Assembly: GCA_036507955.1 (NCBI GenBank)
Contig: DATCIH010000187.1
Coordinates: 1 to 43,696, forward strand
Direction of reading: 5' to 3'
Length of the DNA stretch: 43,696 nucleotides
Source of the DNA: DATCIH01 sp036507955
GTDB lineage: Bacteria > Bacillota > Clostridia > Clostridiales > Clostridiaceae
Shown here: positions 16,215 through 24,987 of the stretch, piece after piece
Position numbering within the stretch: position 1 is the first letter of the stretch
Layout of the letters: every line of letters begins with the position of its first letter
Translations under genes and position numbers: made by a program
The notes under the pieces: generated by a model
Told to the model about the DNA's origin: nothing
Database searches by the model: none
The model's input: only the letters and a program-made list of their open reading frames with translations

Positions 16215-16223
16215 GGTGCTTTT
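16198..16223 (+). terminator. Intrinsic terminator overlapping the AraC-type gene stop
   Basis: A 9-bp stem AAAAGCACC/GGTGCTTTT (16198-16206 with 16215-16223) starts inside the last codons and is followed by GTGTTATTTC. The stop codon is in the loop. Confidence 0.75.
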
Positions 16224-16361
16224 GTGTTATTTCAGTAAAGTAAAAACTTGCAGGTTAGCAACTTTGTACTTTTAACCGAGCAACTGTGTGAATGTTAAAA
16301 TCTTGAAATTAGCTTAAAATAAGATAAGGGAACAAACATTCAATAAGGGGACGTGTTTTTC

Positions 16362-17780
16362 ATGACAATAGGAAGCCTTGCAGAAAGCAATAAAATATTT
16401 GGAGAAGAGAAAATCGGGAAACTATTATTAAGATTTTCTATACCAGCAATAATTTCTTTAATGGTAGCAGAAATGTATAACGTAGTGGATTCTATATTTG
16501 TTGGGCGAGCCATAGGAGCTAATGCTATAGGTGCCTTAACCATAGCTTTCCCAATTCAAAGATTATTTTTAGCTATATCTATGCTTATAGCTATTGGAAC
16601 TTCTACCTATGTTGCAAGAAGCTGTGGAGAAGGAAATTTTGAAAATTTAAGAAGTATAATACCTAATGCTATAGTTCTAATGCTAATAATTGTATCCGTG
16701 GTAGGTATAGGTATCTTTACTTTCCAAGATAAAATCATATTAAGCTTAGGTGCTTCAAAAAATACATTCCCACTTACTAAAGATTACGTAAGTATAATAC
16801 TACTAGGCGTTATGTTTCAAGCATTTACATTGATTGCTTCTTATACAATAACAGCCCTAGGAAATACAAAAATAGTTTTAATAAGTACTTTTATTGGTGC
16901 AATTTTTAATGTAATAATAAATTATTTTTTAGTAACCATGTTCTCTTTTGGCGTAAAAGGAGCTGCTATAGCAACAGTGTCCTCTCAGATAATAGCCTTT
17001 ATATATGTTCTAAAACAATTTATGAAGATGAAGAACGGAATAAAATTTTCTATTAAATTCACTCTTAATAAAGCAGTAACAATTGGAATAATATGCGTTG
17101 GATTTTCAACCTTTATAATAGAGATCTCAGATGCAGTGGTGGCTGCTATACTAAACAATTTGCTATCCTCATATGGTGGGGATTTGGCTATAATAACAGT
17201 TGGTTTAACTACAAGAATTTCAATGTTTCTATTTATGACAGTAATCGGCATAAGCTCAGCCATGCAACCTATCGCAGCCTATAATTATGGTGCTGGTGAT
17301 TACACCCGCTTAAAAGAAGTTGTTAAAAAATCTATTATTGCAGTATCCGTAAGCTCAACTTTATTATGGGCAATTTTCATGATCTTTTCAAAACAACTTA
17401 TTGGCTTATTTATAACTGATGTTGTTATTATAGAAGAGGCATCAAAGGCTTTAAGAATAATTATAGCGGTATTCCCTTGCCTTGGTATATATTATTTGTC
17501 AATCTACTATTGTCAAGCTATAAATAGAGTTAGAGCCTCCTTCCTGTTATCTATTTACAGACAGCTAATAATGTTTATTCCACTGGCATATTTACTTGTA
17601 AGTGGTTTAGGAATTGGCGTCGTAGGTGCATGGCTTGCTTATCCAGTATCAGATGTTATATCCTTCATTACAGCAGCTATATTCATTAAATCTACTTATG
17701 CTTCTTTAGAGACACTTGAAACTAGGCAGATTTATAAGAAAAATAAGTATAAAGTTAGACTTACTGCTGCAACAATTTAA
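16362..17780 (+). CDS. MATE-family multidrug/Na+ antiporter (MepA-like)
   Basis: A protein of about 472 residues with 12 predicted membrane helices and the MATE pattern 'IFGEEKIGKLLLRFSIPAI' at the N-terminus and 'NVVDSIFVGRAIGANAIGAL' shortly after. The second half repeats the fold ('ISSAMQPIAAYNYGAGDYTR'). It exports cationic drugs or metabolites in exchange for Na+ or H+. A GTG at 16353 extends the frame but is only two bases from AAGGGG. The ATG at 16362 is preferred, although its spacing of 11 is a little long. Specificity is unknown. Confidence 0.87.
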   Translation: MTIGSLAESNKIFGEEKIGKLLLRFSIPAIISLMVAEMYNVVDSIFVGRAIGANAIGALTIAFPIQRLFLAISMLIAIGTSTYVARSCGEGNFENLRSIIPNAIVLMLIIVSVVGIGIFTFQDKIILSLGASKNTFPLTKDYVSIILLGVMFQAFTLIASYTITALGNTKIVLISTFIGAIFNVIINYFLVTMFSFGVKGAAIATVSSQIIAFIYVLKQFMKMKNGIKFSIKFTLNKAVTIGIICVGFSTFIIEISDAVVAAILNNLLSSYGGDLAIITVGLTTRISMFLFMTVIGISSAMQPIAAYNYGAGDYTRLKEVVKKSIIAVSVSSTLLWAIFMIFSKQLIGLFITDVVIIEEASKALRIIIAVFPCLGIYYLSIYYCQAINRVRASFLLSIYRQLIMFIPLAYLLVSGLGIGVVGAWLAYPVSDVISFITAAIFIKSTYASLETLETRQIYKKNKYKVRLTAATI

Positions 17781-17872
17781 CAAATTCTGTGCTATAATTA
17801 ATAAATAAAAATTTATTCATAAATAAAAATTTGTTACATAGACCTTTAATTTTTTATTATGGAGGCCGTATT

Positions 17873-17971
17873 ATGAGTGGCACTTATCAAACTGGATATA
17901 TTGCTAAAGATATGATTTTAGAGCATTATAAAAATGCAAATATAGAAATATCAGATAATCAAAAAGCGTAA
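17873..17971 (+). CDS. Putative 32-residue small protein
   Basis: A short open frame with a GGAGG site seven bases before its ATG and a strong terminator starting at its stop codon. The peptide begins 'MSGTYQTGYIAKDMILEHYK' and ends 'SDNQKA'. It is mildly amphipathic, with no transmembrane helix and no signal peptide. I do not recognise a family. It may be a real small protein or the remnant of a larger gene, since other genes in this window have lost their middles. It lies 92 bases after the MATE gene and may have its own promoter in the AT-rich gap. Confidence 0.5.
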   Translation: MSGTYQTGYIAKDMILEHYKNANIEISDNQKA

Positions 17972-18007
17972 AACACCATTTTCATAAATAGAAAATGGTG
18001 TTTTTTT
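17970..18007. terminator. Strong intrinsic terminator between the small ORF and the P-type ATPase gene
   Basis: A 14-bp perfect stem (17970-17983 with 17991-18004), 7-nt loop and T-run to 18007 on the plus strand. The A-run on the other side lets it also serve the minus-strand ATPase gene, which ends at 18017. Confidence 0.88.
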
Positions 18008-18016
18008 GATGTTAAT

Positions 18017-20680
18017 TCATATTTGAGATGCTCTACGTTTAAATATTTTCACGATTTCATTAATGAGTAAAGGCATCAAGGATAGAATAGTAACAAAAAT
18101 CCAATCCGTTATGCTTAAAGCATGAGCACCAAAAACATTTGCTAGAGCTGGTATCATAATTATTGAGTCTTGTAATATTATCCCAAAAACTATAGCTCCA
18201 ACTAAAAGTTTATTTGAAAATAAACCTATTTGGAATATGGATTTCTTTTCGTTTCTCATGTTTAAGGCATGAACTAGCTCAGAAACACTAAGTACCACAA
18301 AGGCCATAGTTTGCGCGTGCATTAGAGCATCTTTTGAGATATTTTTAGGGAATAGTGGGAATAAACTAGTAGTTCCACTATAGAATTTTGCACCTACTAT
18401 AAATGCTGTTAAGGCTAAGGTACCGATTAATAATCCATTTAGAAGTAAATTTAAGGTTACTCCTTTAAACAAACTATCTTTTGGGTTACGTGGTCTATAT
18501 TTCATTATATCAGGATCACCTGGATCTACTCCTAAAGCTAAAGCTGGTAGAGTATCTGTTATTAAGTTAACCCACAATATATGGATAGGTCTAAGAGGCG
18601 CCGCCCAACCTAAAACTATTGCAAGAAATAGAGCTATAATTTCTCCAATATTACAAGAGATAAGAAATATTATAGTTTTCTTTATATTTGTGAAGATGTT
18701 TCTGCCTTCCTTTATAGCCGCAACGATAGTTGAAAAATTATCATCTACGAGTATCATATCCGAAGCACCTTTTGCTACATCCGTACCAGTTATACCCATT
18801 GCTACCCCTATATTTGCCATTTTCAGAGAGGGTGCATCATTTACGCCGTCACCCGTCATAGATACAATATTCCCTTTGTCTTTATAAGACTTTATAATCT
18901 TCACTTTATGTTCTGGAGATACTCTTGCAAATACTCTTATATTATCAATTTTTCTATTTAACTCTTCATCAGACATTTTATCCAATTCCTTACCAGATAT
19001 AACTTCAGATGCATCATAAGTAATGGCAAGTTCTTTGGCTATGGCAAAAGCTGTGTTTTTATGGTCACCGGTTATCATTACAGTCTTTATTCCCGACTTC
19101 CTACATAAGGAAATAGAATCTTTAACCTCTAGTCTAGGTGGATCTATCATACCAACTAGTCCAATTAGTATTAAATCACTTTCTAAAGAATCAATATCTA
19201 CATGTGAACTCTTAATAACTTTATAAGCTGCACCTAGAACTCTTAAAGCAGAGTTGGACATATTATTAGAAGCAGCTGCTATTTGTTTTCTGATTTCCGG
19301 CGTAAGCTCTACTGTCTTGCCTTTGATAAAGGTCTTATTACATATATTTATCAGATTATCAATGGCCCCTTTTGTCATTACATAATATTCATTATCATAT
19401 TTATTTACGGTAGTCATTAACTTTCTATCTGACTCAAACGGGATTTCATCAATTCTTTTATGTTTTTTCTCTAGGTCGTCTTTAAATATGTTATAGCCTA
19501 CCCCAGCTATGAGTAAAGCAATTTCAGTGGGGTCACCTGTTTTTGAGTTTTCTGCATAAGTAGCATCATTGCATAAAATAAGATTTTCAAGCAAAAGCTT
19601 ATGATTAGCATCATCAATATTTAGGCTTTCTATATTTCCTAGATAGCCATCTGCATAGAACTTTGTTACAGTCATTTTGTTTTGAGTTAAGGTTCCAGTC
19701 TTGTCAGAACATATAATATTAACTGAACCTAAAGTTTCAACAGCTGGTAATTTCCTTACAATAGCATTTTCCTTTATCATTCTTTGAACGCCTACTGCTA
19801 GGACTATAGTTACTATAGCAGGGAGACCTTCCGGAATTGCAGCAACTGCTAAACTGATAGAAGTAAGTAGCATCTCAAAGAGATCTCTTTTTTGAATAAC
19901 ACCCACTAGAAACATAAGAGCACATATAACAAGTGTACCTATTCCCAGGTACTTTCCAAGCTCAGCTAGTTTCTTTTGAAGTGGAGTCTCATTGTCTACC
20001 TTTTCATCTAGCATCTTTGCAATCTTACCTATTTCAGTATTCATTCCAGTATAAACAGCTATGCCTATCCCTCTACCATAGGTAGATAAGGTAGACATGA
20101 AAAGCATATTCTTCTGATCCCCCAGTGGGGTATCAATACTTGTTAAGACTAGGGAAGCATCTTTATCTACTGGCACAGATTCTCCTGTAAGCGCAGATTC
20201 TTCGGTTTTTAAATTCACAGCTTCAATAAGTCGCATATCGCAGGGCACATATCTTCCAGCGTCAATAATAATAATATCTCCCGGGACAACCTCTTTAGAT
20301 AGAATTTCTTTTATCTTTCCATCTCTTCTAACTACAGCCTTAGGGGTAGATAATTTTTTTAGTGAATCAAGTGCTTTTTCTGCTTTAGACTCTTGAATAA
20401 TTCCTACTGTAGCATTAATAAAAATAACAATAGCAATTATAATTGCGTCACTTGTTTCACCAAGAATAGCAGAAACTACTGCTGCAGCTAACAGAATATA
20501 AATTAAAATATCATTTAATTGAGCAAAAAACATTGCTAGTATAGTTTTAGGTTTTTTAACTACTAACTGATTTAGCCCAAATTCTTCTGCTTTTAGTTCG
20601 GTTTCCTTTTGAGAAAGTCCTAGTTCTATATTTGAGTCTAATTCCTTTATAACTTCCTCTATAGTTTTGTTAAAGAACAA
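18017..20680 (-). CDS. P-type cation-translocating ATPase (P2A, Ca2+/Mn2+ type)
   Basis: About 887 residues with the full P2-type plan: actuator 'LTGESVP', M4 'AAIPEGLPAIVTIVLAVGVQ', phosphorylation site 'CSDKTGTLTQNKM' near residue 330, hinge 'TGDGVNDAPSLKMANIGVAM', and C-terminal membrane helices. PEGLP in M4 is typical of Ca2+/Mn2+ pumps. The frame extends to a GTG at 20689, but GAGGTGA is placed for the TTG at 20680, so that start is preferred. The leader carries a yybP-ykoY (Mn2+) riboswitch, which points to manganese export or detoxification, perhaps with Ca2+ as a second substrate. The role is inferred from family and riboswitch. Confidence 0.88.
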   Translation of the reverse strand: MFFNKTIEEVIKELDSNIELGLSQKETELKAEEFGLNQLVVKKPKTILAMFFAQLNDILIYILLAAAVVSAILGETSDAIIIAIVIFINATVGIIQESKAEKALDSLKKLSTPKAVVRRDGKIKEILSKEVVPGDIIIIDAGRYVPCDMRLIEAVNLKTEESALTGESVPVDKDASLVLTSIDTPLGDQKNMLFMSTLSTYGRGIGIAVYTGMNTEIGKIAKMLDEKVDNETPLQKKLAELGKYLGIGTLVICALMFLVGVIQKRDLFEMLLTSISLAVAAIPEGLPAIVTIVLAVGVQRMIKENAIVRKLPAVETLGSVNIICSDKTGTLTQNKMTVTKFYADGYLGNIESLNIDDANHKLLLENLILCNDATYAENSKTGDPTEIALLIAGVGYNIFKDDLEKKHKRIDEIPFESDRKLMTTVNKYDNEYYVMTKGAIDNLINICNKTFIKGKTVELTPEIRKQIAAASNNMSNSALRVLGAAYKVIKSSHVDIDSLESDLILIGLVGMIDPPRLEVKDSISLCRKSGIKTVMITGDHKNTAFAIAKELAITYDASEVISGKELDKMSDEELNRKIDNIRVFARVSPEHKVKIIKSYKDKGNIVSMTGDGVNDAPSLKMANIGVAMGITGTDVAKGASDMILVDDNFSTIVAAIKEGRNIFTNIKKTIIFLISCNIGEIIALFLAIVLGWAAPLRPIHILWVNLITDTLPALALGVDPGDPDIMKYRPRNPKDSLFKGVTLNLLLNGLLIGTLALTAFIVGAKFYSGTTSLFPLFPKNISKDALMHAQTMAFVVLSVSELVHALNMRNEKKSIFQIGLFSNKLLVGAIVFGIILQDSIIMIPALANVFGAHALSITDWIFVTILSLMPLLINEIVKIFKRRASQI

Positions 20681-20726
20681 GAAAATCACCTCTTCTTAAG
20701 TATTTGTTATTTTAGATAAATTTATT

Positions 20727-20870
20727 ACAAAATAAAAAGACCTTTGCTCCATAAAAATAAATAGAGCAAAGGTCTTGCAACATCAAATGAGTCAATTATC
20801 CGGGTGTAGTTTGTACACCGTGCTGACGAACAATTAAAAGCATAAAAAATACTCTCGCTACTCCCCTTTT
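20727..20870 (-). promoter_or_regulatory. yybP-ykoY Mn2+-sensing riboswitch with terminator, controlling the P-type ATPase
   Basis: Read on the minus strand, the leader starts with the class signature AAAAGGGGAGTAGCGAGAG (about 20870 downwards), passes 'GTCAGCACGGTGTACAAAC', and ends with GACCTTTGCTC (20749-20739 region and its mate). The conserved GACCTTTGC strand closes aptamer helix P1 with AAAGG. It can instead pair over 13 bp with GAGCAAAGGTCTT (arms 20764-20776 and 20737-20749) to make a terminator followed by T-rich sequence. These structures exclude each other, giving an ON switch when Mn2+ stabilises the aptamer. Confidence 0.85.
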
Positions 20871-20911
20871 AATATATTATATCATAATAATAACACGTTG
20901 GTAACAATTTC

Positions 20912-22393
20912 TTAAGCAAGTGGAGCAAAAAAACGCCAAATATATTCATAAAACCTTTTCCACATACCTCTCTTATGATAAGTTTTAATATCGAATTTTA
21001 TGCAATCATTCATATCATCTAAAAATGTATCCCTACATTTAATTGCAAAATCATTATTATATATAAATGCATTAACCTCATAATTAAGACTAAAACTTCT
21101 AATATCCATATTTGCAGTGCCTACAGTTGAAACATGGTCATCTATAACTATGGTTTTTCCATGAAGGAACCCAGAATGAAGGTATACTTTTACCCCATAT
21201 TTTAACAATTCCGCAGCATAAGACAAAGAAATAGCATAAATGTATTTTTTATCAGGTATACCAGGAAGCATGATTCTCACATCCACACCAGAATATGCAG
21301 CAATCCTTAGAGCATCTAATAAGGTTTTATCTGGAACAAAATATGGTGACTGAATATATAAATATTTTTTCGCGGAAGTAATCATTTTAACATATGCATC
21401 TTTTATGCTCTCATTTCGGCTGCTTGGGCCACTGGAGAGTATTTGCACACCTTGGGTTCCTTCTTCAATAGGGTTATTAAAACTTTTTAATATCTTTTCA
21501 TCAAACATTGCCTTAGCTTTGTTTTTCTTTCTGAAGCTTTGATTTTGCAAAAAAACTAGATCAGTCCAAAATCTTGTTTGAAGTGAAAGTACACTGTCAC
21601 CGGTCAAACGTATAGATGTATCTCTCCAGGGCTTATGTATCTTTTTTAAACCAAAATATTCATCTCCCACATTAATTCCACCTGTATAAGCTATTTTCCC
21701 GTCAATAATAACTATTTTCCTATGCATTCTATAATTGATTAGTAAAAAACTTTTAAATAAGGATGGCAAAAATCTATACACCTGTCCATCAGCTTTTCGT
21801 AGCTTATCAAAATCGCTCATATGTGTAAATAGAGAACCTATACCATCATATATTAATTTTACTTCTACCCCTTGCCTTGCCTTCACTTCTAAAAGAGAAA
21901 TGAACTTTTTACCAATATCATCTTTTGCTCTAAAGATATAATATAAAACCTCAATACTTTTTGTTGCCTTCTCGATATCTGCAAAAATTCGAGAAAAATT
22001 TTCCTGGGCATCTATCAAAAGTTCCACATTATTATTTTGAGTAAAAAAACTCATTGCATTTCTTGAGTTTAACATTATCAAATTTCTATATTTTTCGGTT
22101 TCTATTTCATTAAATTGTATTTTATCAGCCACGATATCATGGATTTGTTTATATAGAGCTTTATTGTGTTTTTCTTCTATTTCACTCATACCATATTTTC
22201 TTGACATAACACGAATTCTGTATGTACTCCCAATAAAGAAATATAAAATTAAACCGAAGTAGGGTAAAAGAAAGAATACAAGAAGCCAAGCAAATGGTAC
22301 TCTAGTATCATGTCGTTTTATAAAAATTATAGCTAAAATAGATATAATATTAGAGAAATACATAAGTATTAGAAAAGAAGTTGAAATATTCAT
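20912..22393 (-). CDS. cls: Cardiolipin synthase
   Basis: 493 residues. Two N-terminal membrane helices with 'KRHDTRVPFAWLLVFFLLPY' are followed by two phospholipase D motifs, 'HRKIVIIDGKIAYTGGINVG' and 'HGKTIVIDDHVSTVGTANMD', each with the HxK(x)4D core. The enzyme joins two phosphatidylglycerols to cardiolipin at the membrane. A longer frame to 22429 exists, but GGAGG lies 6 bases before the ATG at 22393. It stands alone between the riboswitch region and a divergent ABC operon. Confidence 0.9.
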   Translation of the reverse strand: MNISTSFLILMYFSNIISILAIIFIKRHDTRVPFAWLLVFFLLPYFGLILYFFIGSTYRIRVMSRKYGMSEIEEKHNKALYKQIHDIVADKIQFNEIETEKYRNLIMLNSRNAMSFFTQNNNVELLIDAQENFSRIFADIEKATKSIEVLYYIFRAKDDIGKKFISLLEVKARQGVEVKLIYDGIGSLFTHMSDFDKLRKADGQVYRFLPSLFKSFLLINYRMHRKIVIIDGKIAYTGGINVGDEYFGLKKIHKPWRDTSIRLTGDSVLSLQTRFWTDLVFLQNQSFRKKNKAKAMFDEKILKSFNNPIEEGTQGVQILSSGPSSRNESIKDAYVKMITSAKKYLYIQSPYFVPDKTLLDALRIAAYSGVDVRIMLPGIPDKKYIYAISLSYAAELLKYGVKVYLHSGFLHGKTIVIDDHVSTVGTANMDIRSFSLNYEVNAFIYNNDFAIKCRDTFLDDMNDCIKFDIKTYHKRGMWKRFYEYIWRFFAPLA

Positions 22394-22499
22394 GCTAGGC
22401 CTCCAATCTTGCTTAATTTTTATCCCCATAGACTATATTTCTAATAATAAAGTATTATTATACCACTGATGCCCGATATTGTTTAATATTAAGGACTTC

Positions 22500-22541
22500 T
22501 TAGTTATAATTTGTTATAACTTAGTTATAATTTGTTATAAC
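22500..22541. repeat. Perfect tandem duplication of a 21-bp unit with GTTATAAC palindromes
   Basis: Bases 22500-22520 and 22521-22541 are identical. Each unit contains GTTATAA and ends GTTATAAC, itself a palindrome. The repeat lies 73 bases before the ABC ATPase gene in the divergent region with cls, so it may be a two-site operator. Confidence 0.7.
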
Positions 22542-22614
22542 TATTGTAGTATTATGTTAAAATAGGTATGTTCAGTAAAAACATTTTCTCAATTCAAATT
22601 TAAGGGGGATAAAA

Positions 22615-23343
22615 ATGATAGTACTTGAGGTTAAGAATTTAAAGAAAAAATTTGGTAAGAACTTAGCAGTAAATGATATTTCCTTTGGTCTTGAAGCTGG
22701 TAAGATTATTGGCCTTATAGGTCCTAACGGTGCAGGGAAAACTACTACCTTAAAATGCATAACTGGGCTATTAAATAAAACAGAAGGAACTGTAACTATT
22801 TTAGGTATGGACATAAGGAAACAGGAAGCCAGAACTCATATAGCTTACATTCCAGAAACTCCAGACATTTATACTATGCTCACTGTTTGGGAGCACATGA
22901 AATTTATAGCTCTAGCTTATGAACTAGATAATTGGGAAGAAAAAGCAAAGGAGCTTTTAGAACGCTTTGATCTAGAAACCAAAAGAAATGAATTAGGTAA
23001 AAACCTCTCTAAGGGCATGACTCAAAAGGTTTCAATTTGTTGTTCATTGCTTCATAATCCAGATGTTCTACTAGTGGATGAGCCTATGATAGGCCTTGAT
23101 CCTAGAGCAATCCGAGAGCTTAAAGATGCCTTTCTCGAATTAAAAAATGAAGGTAAAACCATACTAATTAGTACTCATTTATTAGATAATGCTCAAAATC
23201 TTTGTGACAGTGTAATTGTTATGAAAAATGGTAGTATAGTTACCCAGGGTAGTATAGAAGAATTAAGAAAAAACATAAATGCTGCGGAGGGAACAAGTCT
23301 GGAAGATTTATTCCTGGAGGTAACTGATGATGAGAAGAAATAG
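22615..23343 (+). CDS. ABC transporter ATP-binding protein
   Basis: 242 residues with Walker A 'GPNGAGKTT' near residue 40, a divergent signature 'LSKGMTQK', Walker B 'VLLVDEPMIGLDP' and H-loop 'STHLL'. It belongs to the CcmA/EcsA-like export ATPases. GGGGG precedes the ATG by seven bases. It overlaps the permease gene by 17 bases and surely works with it. The substrate is unknown. Confidence 0.87.
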   Translation: MIVLEVKNLKKKFGKNLAVNDISFGLEAGKIIGLIGPNGAGKTTTLKCITGLLNKTEGTVTILGMDIRKQEARTHIAYIPETPDIYTMLTVWEHMKFIALAYELDNWEEKAKELLERFDLETKRNELGKNLSKGMTQKVSICCSLLHNPDVLLVDEPMIGLDPRAIRELKDAFLELKNEGKTILISTHLLDNAQNLCDSVIVMKNGSIVTQGSIEELRKNINAAEGTSLEDLFLEVTDDEKK

Positions 23344-24967
23344 TACTGCAACTGGTCTAAAGGTACTCTCTTATATTGGAGTTTGCCAGTTTAAAAATCA
23401 AATAATTGAGATTTTTACCCATCCTATTAAAGCTATAAGTACAATACTGAAAATCTTACTTCCTTTGGCTTTTATGCTAACCCCTATGTTATTGAGAGGT
23501 GGAAATAATAAGTCCTCTATACCTACAATTAATCTTCCTTTAAATATAATCGGGGCAGTTCTAATGTTATTACTACTTATAATCTTTTTCATCAATCTTG
23601 ATAAAGCTGTAGATTCCTATTTTCCAACAGGCTACTCAGGAGCTACTGTGAATTTTCTATTTACCTCCCCTTTAAGCAGTCGATTGATTTATGCTTGGTC
23701 TATTTTAGGAAGGATTTTTAGTACTTTTCTTACCAGTTTTTTTATGATATTTTTTATATTCTTTATGTTGATGTCCTTTAAAATCAGTATGAGTACAAAT
23801 GGAATATTATACTCAGTACTCGGCATAGCTCTATTTACAATGGTTGTACAAAATCTCAACTTTTTTCTATACTCAATTTCAAAACGATTTAAAATAAGAA
23901 AATTTTTAGATATAGCAATAAAGCTTTGTATAGGGGGGGTATTGGCTTATTTTCTATTACTTTTATATAAAAGCAAAGATATGTTAAACATGGCTATCAA
24001 CACATTTGGGGGAGCGTCCTTTAGTAAGCTACCTATATTAGGGTGGAGCAAAACCTTGATTATGTCACCTCTTTCAAAGGAAGCCCCTTTATTTTATGCT
24101 TTAATGCTTACTATATTTGTTTGCGTTATGATGATTTTTACTATATATTGGGCTACGGATTTTTATGAGGAAGCTATGGTTACCACAGAAAAGATGTCAA
24201 ACTTTAAAGCTGCAGGAAAGGTTAACAATATTGATCAAATGCAACAATTAACAAACACAAAAAAAGTAAAGGTTAAAAACGTTAATTTAAATTGGGACTT
24301 CAAAAAGGCCTATTCCTTTCTTTGGAAAGATGCGGTAATATATAGCAGAAAAAGCAAAGGTCCTATTTGGGAAATTATAAAATATATATTGTACATAGGA
24401 ATAGGAACTGGTTTAGCTTTAGCCTTTAGCACGACGCCCTTTATTACTATTGTTCTGATAGTCTCAGTCTACTGCGTAATGTTTTCTGGCAGCAGTTTTC
24501 AATTCATGAGCGGTCTTAACTATGAATTGAAAAAATCCTATATATTCTTACTTCCTGGAAGGGTTAGAGATAAATTATTAGCTATTAATGCTCTACCTAT
24601 CTTAAAGCTTATATTAAGGAACCTATTAATGGTGCTACCCCTTCTATTTTTAACTAAGACTACTTTCCTTCAAGTTATGGCACTTTGGATACTTTTATGC
24701 TCTATACAATCCTTGAACATGTTTACTGTAGTAACCATAAATGTTATACTTCCCTTTGAAAGCCCTAAGAATATGATATCCATATATTTGAAAATGATCA
24801 TCCAATTAGTTGCCTTTATTCCAGCGGGAGGTTTAGCGGTTTTGTTATGGTTTTTTACAAAAAATATTGAAGCTTCAATATTTTTATTTGCTTCAATATG
24901 TTTATTGTTAGTTTTTTTCTTACTTTATATAAGTGAGATAATATTTTACAGGATAGAGCTTAAATGA
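23327..24967 (+). CDS. Putative ABC exporter permease (about 12 membrane segments)
   Basis: A 546-residue membrane protein rich in helices, with soluble parts near 'EEAMVTTEKMSNFKAAGKVN' (residues about 290-330). It looks like the putative ABC exporter family that pairs with EcsA-type ATPases. The text 'FTSPLSSRLIYAWSILGRIF' is typical of that group. It is translationally coupled to the ATPase at 22615-23343. Its cargo (peptide, lipid or antibiotic) cannot be inferred. Confidence 0.8.
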   Translation: MMRRNSTATGLKVLSYIGVCQFKNQIIEIFTHPIKAISTILKILLPLAFMLTPMLLRGGNNKSSIPTINLPLNIIGAVLMLLLLIIFFINLDKAVDSYFPTGYSGATVNFLFTSPLSSRLIYAWSILGRIFSTFLTSFFMIFFIFFMLMSFKISMSTNGILYSVLGIALFTMVVQNLNFFLYSISKRFKIRKFLDIAIKLCIGGVLAYFLLLLYKSKDMLNMAINTFGGASFSKLPILGWSKTLIMSPLSKEAPLFYALMLTIFVCVMMIFTIYWATDFYEEAMVTTEKMSNFKAAGKVNNIDQMQQLTNTKKVKVKNVNLNWDFKKAYSFLWKDAVIYSRKSKGPIWEIIKYILYIGIGTGLALAFSTTPFITIVLIVSVYCVMFSGSSFQFMSGLNYELKKSYIFLLPGRVRDKLLAINALPILKLILRNLLMVLPLLFLTKTTFLQVMALWILLCSIQSLNMFTVVTINVILPFESPKNMISIYLKMIIQLVAFIPAGGLAVLLWFFTKNIEASIFLFASICLLLVFFLLYISEIIFYRIELK

Positions 24968-24987
24968 TTAACGGTTAACTTTATCAG

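Noticed and set aside
22500..22541. Two identical repeats considered as a minimal CRISPR or attachment site
   Set aside because: The units are directly adjacent without a spacer, and no integrase or cas gene is present.
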